Assembly: GCA_017500855.1 (NCBI GenBank)
Contig: JAFVYC010000036.1
Coordinates: 1 to 64,000 of the forward strand
Direction of reading: 5' to 3'
DNA from: Clostridia bacterium
Lineage (GTDB): Bacteria > Bacillota > Clostridia > Christensenellales > CAG-314
Length of the DNA stretch: 64,000 nucleotides
Shown: in pieces, positions 58,992 through 64,000 of the stretch
Layout of the letters: the number at the start of each line of letters is the position of its first letter
Numbering within the stretch: position 1 is the first letter of the stretch
The notes under the pieces: model-generated
What the model was told of the DNA's origin: nothing
The model's input: the letters and a program-made list of their open reading frames with translations, nothing else
Database searches by the model: none
Position numbers and translations under genes: made by a program

Positions 58992-61928
58992 CTAGTCGTC
59001 GTCGCCTTCTACTGCTTCGGGCTTCTTTTTGAGCATTGGTTTTACAACTGTGAATGCCCAGAAACCAAGTCCGCCTGCGCCAACAACGTCAACACCAACA
59101 AGAACAGGAACCCACCATGTTCCGCTGGATGTGTCTTGTTCGGTCAATGTGCCAACGTTAACTTTTACGCCTTCCAAAATTTCGGGATGTTCTTCGGAAA
59201 CGTAGGTAGCGTAGGAAAGAGTGTTAGCCCAAGCAAACATAACGTTCTTTGCAGCGATGCGTGCGCAGTGCATGTCGATTGCGTTGCCCTTTTCCAAACC
59301 GCCGGAAATGCTGTTGGATGGGTTGAGCCATGTGTCGTTACCTGCACGAACACCTTGACGTGGGTTCATGCCACCAAGACCTTCACCTTGTGACCAGTCG
59401 GTGAGAACTACGCCACGGAATCCCCATTCGCCACGGAGAATTTCGTTGAGCAATGCGTGGTTTGCGCCAGCCCAAACAGGACCAACACGGTTGAATGCCG
59501 ACATGATTGCATTTGCCTTGCCTTCTTTTACAGCAATTTCGAATGCACGCAAGTAGTTTTCACGCAAGTTTTGTTCGGTGAGCCATGTGTTTACGTTACG
59601 TGGGTTGGGGCCTTCTTCGGAAACAACAAAGTGCTTGATGTAGCATGTCAAGCCTGTTGCCTTTGCGCCGTGAACAACGTTTGCAGCAAGTTTACCGGAA
59701 AGAACTGCATCTTCGCTGTAGTATTCGAAGTTTCTTGCTGTGTATGCAGAACGGTGAAGGTTGATACCGGGAGCGTACCAGCCGTTAAGACCGGATTGTT
59801 GTGCTTCTGCACCCATGGAGATACCCATTTGGAACATAAGCGCTGTGTTCCAAGAGCAACCAATCAATGCTTCGCTTGGGTATGCTGTCCAGCTTTCTTG
59901 AGAAACGGAACCGCCGAAGTCACCCTTTTGTGTTGCCATGTTGAAGCCTGCAGGACCGTCGAAGTCGAGCAATGCAACTTTACCTACGGATTCGAGCGCA
60001 CGAGAACCGAAACCGCCAAGGTGAACAACTGTTGTCAAGTCGTCCAAGGAGAGTTGATCAAGAAGATCTTCCCACTTTTCGTTGTTGAAGTCGTTGCCAA
60101 GTTCAAGCAACAATTCCATGTTGAGTTCAACGTTTTGACGTTTGTTGAGTTGGTTGAAGGATGCCTTGCCACCTTCCGTTGTTGTTGCAAGGTACAAGCC
60201 GTTGTCTTGGCCTGTTGTTGGCATTGTAGCGTCTGCATAGGGTTCGTCGTAGAGCGCTCTTGCTGCGCCGTTAACAACTGTGCTGTTTGGAGCAGATGCT
60301 GCTTTTGGCCATGTGCCCTTGAAGTCGGAACGAGAAAGGTATGTAACGTTGATGCCTGCTGTGGAACCGTCGGTTGGAACGCCAAGGTAAGCATCTTGAC
60401 CTGTGTAGCGGTTGATAACTTCTTCGCCGGAGAATGGGTCAGTTTCGAACTTGATACCTGTGGAAACTGTGTAGGAAATTGTGCTGTTTTCGCATGTGTC
60501 TACGTCGTGAGAGTTGCGCATCAACTTGATTTGGTATTCGCCTTGATCAAGTTCGTAGCCACAGAAACCGTTGTTGTTCTTGTCGTAGCAGTCGTAGCTA
60601 GCAAGAGCATATGCATCGAATGCAATTTCTACAATTTGAGATTGACCTGGTGCAAGTTCTACAGTTTTTGCAAAGCCAATAAGGTTGTTGTGTGCCTTTT
60701 CAATTTCACCTGTTGTGTAGGGAGGAGTAGCGTACAATTCAACAACGTCCTTGCCTGCAACGTCGCCTGTGTTGGTAACCATTACCTTCACTGTGATTTT
60801 GCTGTCGATTGCAAGTTCGGAGCCTGCCGGCAAACTTACTTCAACGTTGGACCATTCGAAGGTTGTGTAGGAAAGACCGTAGCCGAATGGGAATTGAACA
60901 ACGCCTTCGTAGCCGTCGCCGTAGGTGTTGGAAACTTGGTCGAAGTAGCCTTCGTAGTCGGCTGTTTCGTACCACTTGTAGCCGTAGTAGATGTCTTCTA
61001 CGTAGGCAATGCTACTGGATTTTGCTTCGTTGTTGGGGAACGTTGGGTCAAATTCCTTTGCAATGGAAGAGGAGTACGTGATGATGTCCGTTGTTTTACC
61101 GGATGGGTTAACGTCGCCCTTCAAGATGCTTGCAATTGCACGTGTACCGGATTGACCAAGCAAACCAACGTACAAAGCAGCAGACACGTTTTCATCTTCC
61201 AAGAAGCCCAAGTGCATTGTGTTGGTTGTGTTGAGAAGCACGATTACCTTGTCGAATTTTTCGCCAAGAACGTCCAACATTGCTTGTTCATCGTCGGTGA
61301 TGTCCAAGTAGGTTTTGTTTGCGTTGCCGGTTTGTGTTTTGGGGATTTCGCCGATGTTTTCGCCACCGTCACGGCTGATAACGAAAATTGCTGTGCCGGA
61401 GAAGTCGTACGCATCGTTCCACAAACCTTCGAATTCGCCAAGGGCTGGTTCAGCAAGACGGTACGCTGTGCCGTTGCCTGGACTGCTTGGGCGAACGCTG
61501 TTGTTGTTTCTTGCAAAGTTGTTGTACACGTCGATGATGGCTTGGTTGTACGAAAAACCTGCTTCTGCCAACGCTTGCAACAAAGTTACACGTTTGCTTT
61601 GTGAAATAGTGGAAGAACCACTACCTACACCACGGAGCAAAAAGCCTTGGTCTGTTGCACCGTAGCCGAAAACGTTGATGTTGGTGTCTTCGAGAGGCAA
61701 CGCATCATCTTGGTTTTTGAGCATTACGATACTGTCCGCCGTGAGTTGCGTACAAAGTTTGTCCGATTGTTCCAACGCTTCTTGCATCTCTTCAGACTCA
61801 AAGGTTGGGCCCTTGGACAGGAACTTTGTGATCATTGGTGCAAATGCACCGGCAACAACGTTTGCTGCAACAAGCACAACAACGAGAACGCCGATGATGA
61901 CCAATTTGGTGATATTGTTTTTAGCCAT
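58992..61928 (-). CDS. Domain-permuted GH3 beta-glucosidase with membrane helices at both ends
   Basis: The 978-aa protein has a membrane helix at about 9-30, then the GH3 C-terminal (alpha/beta sandwich) domain (about 55-290), then a fibronectin type III-like domain (about 360-440), and only then the GH3 N-terminal barrel, with catalytic Asp about 844 in GVVLTDWSQ. The last 45 residues hold a second helix (WWVPVLVGVDVVGAGGLGFW) and an acidic tail. This reversed order is known for some Ruminococcus, Butyrivibrio and Prevotella beta-glucosidases. Likely cleaves glucosides at the outer face of the membrane. AGGAGG precedes ATG 61928. Codons use fewer rare Leu forms than neighbours, suggesting high expression. 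Confidence 0.88.
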   Translation of the reverse strand: MAKNNITKLVIIGVLVVVLVAANVVAGAFAPMITKFLSKGPTFESEEMQEALEQSDKLCTQLTADSIVMLKNQDDALPLEDTNINVFGYGATDQGFLLRGVGSGSSTISQSKRVTLLQALAEAGFSYNQAIIDVYNNFARNNNSVRPSSPGNGTAYRLAEPALGEFEGLWNDAYDFSGTAIFVISRDGGENIGEIPKTQTGNANKTYLDITDDEQAMLDVLGEKFDKVIVLLNTTNTMHLGFLEDENVSAALYVGLLGQSGTRAIASILKGDVNPSGKTTDIITYSSSIAKEFDPTFPNNEAKSSSIAYVEDIYYGYKWYETADYEGYFDQVSNTYGDGYEGVVQFPFGYGLSYTTFEWSNVEVSLPAGSELAIDSKITVKVMVTNTGDVAGKDVVELYATPPYTTGEIEKAHNNLIGFAKTVELAPGQSQIVEIAFDAYALASYDCYDKNNNGFCGYELDQGEYQIKLMRNSHDVDTCENSTISYTVSTGIKFETDPFSGEEVINRYTGQDAYLGVPTDGSTAGINVTYLSRSDFKGTWPKAASAPNSTVVNGAARALYDEPYADATMPTTGQDNGLYLATTTEGGKASFNQLNKRQNVELNMELLLELGNDFNNEKWEDLLDQLSLDDLTTVVHLGGFGSRALESVGKVALLDFDGPAGFNMATQKGDFGGSVSQESWTAYPSEALIGCSWNTALMFQMGISMGAEAQQSGLNGWYAPGINLHRSAYTARNFEYYSEDAVLSGKLAANVVHGAKATGLTCYIKHFVVSEEGPNPRNVNTWLTEQNLRENYLRAFEIAVKEGKANAIMSAFNRVGPVWAGANHALLNEILRGEWGFRGVVLTDWSQGEGLGGMNPRQGVRAGNDTWLNPSNSISGGLEKGNAIDMHCARIAAKNVMFAWANTLSYATYVSEEHPEILEGVKVNVGTLTEQDTSSGTWWVPVLVGVDVVGAGGLGFWAFTVVKPMLKKKPEAVEGDDD

Positions 61929-61966
61929 AGTTTCCTCCTAAAAAAATTATATTTTTTTATGATACT

Positions 61967-62038
61967 AGTCTATCATAATTGTAGATTTTTTCAAGACACC
62001 GTTTTGCAATTATGTACACAAAATGTACCGTTTTGCAA
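61967..62038 (-). promoter_or_regulatory. Promoter region of the GH3 gene with a direct repeat
   Basis: Minus-strand TTGAAA (61994-61989) and TAGACT (61972-61967), 16-bp spacing. Upstream, TTGCAAAACGGT occurs twice (62038-62027 and 62009-61998), 29 bp start to start, a candidate activator or repressor site. Confidence 0.6.
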
Positions 62039-62645
62039 AATGGTCTACTTTTAGATATGAAATATCTAAACTTCCAACAAAAACCCGACCTTGCCAAAAC
62101 AAGAAGCACCGATTTCGTTGCCAAACAGTTGGCGTGCAAGTGACAAAAAACTGCCGACGAAATGCAAATGCCCGTGGAACAAAACAAAAATCAATCAACG
62201 TTGGGCAACGGGCGCTTGGCGCAACGACTTTGCAAGCCATTTGTTGGCAACAGGGGTTGAAAAAACCAACTACCACCCCTCGAAAGCAATGTGGCAACTG
62301 AAAAAACCGACGACTTCCGCAAAACACGCATGCGACAAAAAGAAAAGTGCCTTTGCCGACCAAAACGACAGTTCACAAAAAAGTGTCCGTTGACAAAGGT
62401 TGTTGAAACTACACGCACAACGTTCAACAAGTAGCAAGGAACCCAATATGCGTGGCAAAACAAGCATGGAAAACGCAAAACCGCAACGCCTTGCAATGCT
62501 GTGGAAAACCCACTCAAACGCATTGGAAACAACAAAAAGCAACAATCCGTCACAGCGCAAAACAAGCAACCTTTGTGGCAAAATGTTCAACGCAAATTGC
62601 CGAAAAACTGCTGTACAACACGGGCAAAAAGTATTGAAAACAACA
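62039..62645. other. Noncoding region between the GH3 and pilB genes
   Basis: About 600 bp with no supportable gene, promoter or long repeat. Open frames here are Lys/Gln/Thr-rich and lack ribosome sites. Confidence 0.4.
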
Positions 62646-62673
62646 AAAAAGGCGACCCCGTGGTCGCCTTTTT
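62646..62673 (-). terminator. Terminator of the pilB-containing operon
   Basis: AAAAAGGCGACC and GGTCGCCTTTTT form a perfect 12-bp stem with a 4-base loop; effective on both strands. Confidence 0.85.
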
Positions 62674-62680
62674 GAAAGGT

Positions 62681-64000
62681 CTACGCTTTGACGATGTCCA
62701 CCAAGGAGTCGTACTCTTCGATGGTTGTTTCGCCGTTCAACACACGTTCCCGTGTGTTGCCCAAAACGGTGACCATGTCACGTTCCACAATTTCAGCAAC
62801 TTTTTCGCTTGTGAAATCGTCCGACATGATCATGTTGCGAATTTCGTCGTTGATGATCATGATTTCGAACACACCAATACGGCCAAGATAGCCTGTGTGA
62901 CTGCAGAAGGGGCAACCCTTCTTTTCGTAGATGACACGCTCTTCCTTCAAACCAAGCAGTTGCATTTCCGCCTTGGTTGTGATGTGCTCTTGCTTGCACT
63001 TGGGGCAAAGTTTGCGCACAAGACGTTGGGAAATTGCGCCCAAAAGCGAGTCGGCAACAAGGTACTTGGGGATGCCCATGTTGATGAGACGTGTGATTAC
63101 GCCACTTGCATCGTTGGTGTGGATGGAGCTGAGCACCAAGTGACCTGTGATTGCGGCACGTGTTGCAATTTGCGCAGTTTCTTCGTCACGAATTTCGCCG
63201 ACCATGATAACGTTGGGGTCTTGACGCAAGAAGCTACGAAGCGCCGCTGCAAAGGTGAGGTTTGCCTTGGGGTTTACTTGAACTTGGTTGATACCTTCAA
63301 TTTCGTTTTCCACAGGGTCTTCTACCGTCATGATGTTGGTGTCTTCGTTGTTGAGGTAGCGAAGGAAGGTGTACAACGTGGTGGATTTGCCACTACCTGT
63401 TGGACCTGTCAACAAGATGATGCCGTGTGGGCGTGTGATCATGTTGAGCACCAAATCCATTTGTTTTTGGTTGAGACCAAGTTTGGAGAAATCTCTGGAG
63501 GAGAAACTGCGGTTGTAGATACGAATTACCACCTTTTCCCCGTGGATTGTGGGGATTGTGGACACACGGAAGTCGTAGGGCACGCCGTTGATATCCATGC
63601 TGATTTTGCCATCCTGTGGCACACGCCTTTCGGCAATGTTGAGGTCCGACATGATTTTGTATCTTGCCAAAAGCGCAGGGTACAAGTGTGTGGAAAGTTC
63701 TTCAATTTTGGTAAGTTTGCCGTCGATACGGAAACGCAAGTACACGCATCTGGGGAATGGTTCAATGTGAATGTCACTTGCACCACGGCTGATTGCGTCC
63801 TTCAAAATGGAGTCGCAAAGTTTGATGACGGGTGCGTCAATTGCAATGTCCGTTTCGCTGACGCCGGAAGAAATGTCCTTTTCCTCGTCGGAGTAGTCGG
63901 CAAGCACGTTTACTTGTTGAATTTTGTTGTTGACGTAGTCCAACAAGTGCTTCATTTGCGACGGTGGGCTGATGACAAACTTGATTTTTTTGCCACCGAA
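62681..64000 (-). CDS. pilB: Type IV pilus assembly ATPase PilB/GspE, truncated by the window edge
   Basis: The reading frame runs off the right edge (it reads F-G-G-K-K-I-K-F-V-I before the internal Met at 63955), so the N-terminal domain is missing here. Visible are SRGASDIHIEPF, RVSTIPTIHGEKVVIRI, Walker A GPTGSGKST, the Asp box, Walker B MVGEIRDEETA, the His box ITGHLVLSSIHTND and a zinc site CPKC...CPFC. These identify the hexameric ATPase powering pilin polymerisation or type II secretion. It is the machinery partner expected for the prepilin fusion at 9090-11723. Confidence 0.95.
   Translation of the reverse strand, partial: FGGKKIKFVISPPSQMKHLLDYVNNKIQQVNVLADYSDEEKDISSGVSETDIAIDAPVIKLCDSILKDAISRGASDIHIEPFPRCVYLRFRIDGKLTKIEELSTHLYPALLARYKIMSDLNIAERRVPQDGKISMDINGVPYDFRVSTIPTIHGEKVVIRIYNRSFSSRDFSKLGLNQKQMDLVLNMITRPHGIILLTGPTGSGKSTTLYTFLRYLNNEDTNIMTVEDPVENEIEGINQVQVNPKANLTFAAALRSFLRQDPNVIMVGEIRDEETAQIATRAAITGHLVLSSIHTNDASGVITRLINMGIPKYLVADSLLGAISQRLVRKLCPKCKQEHITTKAEMQLLGLKEERVIYEKKGCPFCSHTGYLGRIGVFEIMIINDEIRNMIMSDDFTSEKVAEIVERDMVTVLGNTRERVLNGETTIEEYDSLVDIVKA

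Noticed and set aside
59457-61604. 715-codon plus-strand ORF
   Set aside because: Mirror of the GH3 coding frame; Cys/Val/Phe-rich composition typical of antisense shadows.

Overview
The window reads as a chromosomal segment of a low-to-mid GC Bacillota, most likely an uncultured gut Clostridia. The basis is lipoprotein signal peptides, AGGAGG ribosome sites, msm-type sugar ABC genes, a SipW-type signal peptidase with TasA-like substrates, mgsA and type IV pilus genes. Most genes use Leu TTG and Gln CAA heavily, which removes antisense stops and creates very long spurious ORFs opposite real genes. Positions 1-3000 and about 49,300-50,550 are visibly more AT-rich and look like acquired islands; the second sits directly downstream of a tRNA-Pro.

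Layout. 1-1110: noncoding DNA with five arrays of 10-bp direct repeats, each exactly 10 bp upstream of a minus-strand -10 element. 1143-2944: an unknown gene and a HATPase/STAS-like regulator. 3676-28475: thirteen minus-strand genes forming a fructan/sucrose utilisation locus under one strong promoter with a palindromic operator. 29779-33447: a TasA/SipW-like extracellular fibre operon whose promoter spacer is a C9 tract. 33614-35652: an endonuclease/exonuclease/phosphatase-fold protein and a lipoprotein. 35728-46437: a compact 17-gene minus-strand operon of YwqG-like, Sel1, zinc-ribbon, leucine-rich and unknown small proteins. 46651-48329: two small DNA-binding proteins, a hairpin-rich repeat element and mgsA. 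49112-49188: tRNA-Pro. 49368-50536: AT-rich island with an HTH remnant. 51005-55723: surface protein, MscS channel, acyltransferase, small pyrophosphatase, lipoprotein. 55841-61928: esterase, GPH-type transporter and a domain-permuted GH3 glucosidase. 62681-64000: pilus assembly ATPase PilB/GspE, cut by the window edge.

How it works together. Two lipid-anchored GH32 enzymes would cut fructans outside the cell. Two lipoproteins and one prepilin carry rows of jelly-roll, probably carbohydrate-binding, modules. An ABC importer (two permeases, a binding lipoprotein, an unusual ATPase) brings in products, a cytoplasmic GH32 enzyme and a fructokinase finish the job, and a LacI-family regulator probably acts at the palindrome at the promoter.

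The most unusual points are (1) a type IV prepilin fused to carbohydrate-binding-like modules, with a G9 coding tract at the junction that could switch the fusion on and off; (2) a second nine-base C tract filling the promoter spacer of the TasA/SipW operon, so two surface-fibre systems appear contingency-controlled; (3) the promoter-phased 10-bp repeat arrays at 543-1101; and (4) the 17-gene operon of immunity-like families. Functions of families are from established knowledge; all switching, regulation and system claims are inference from sequence.
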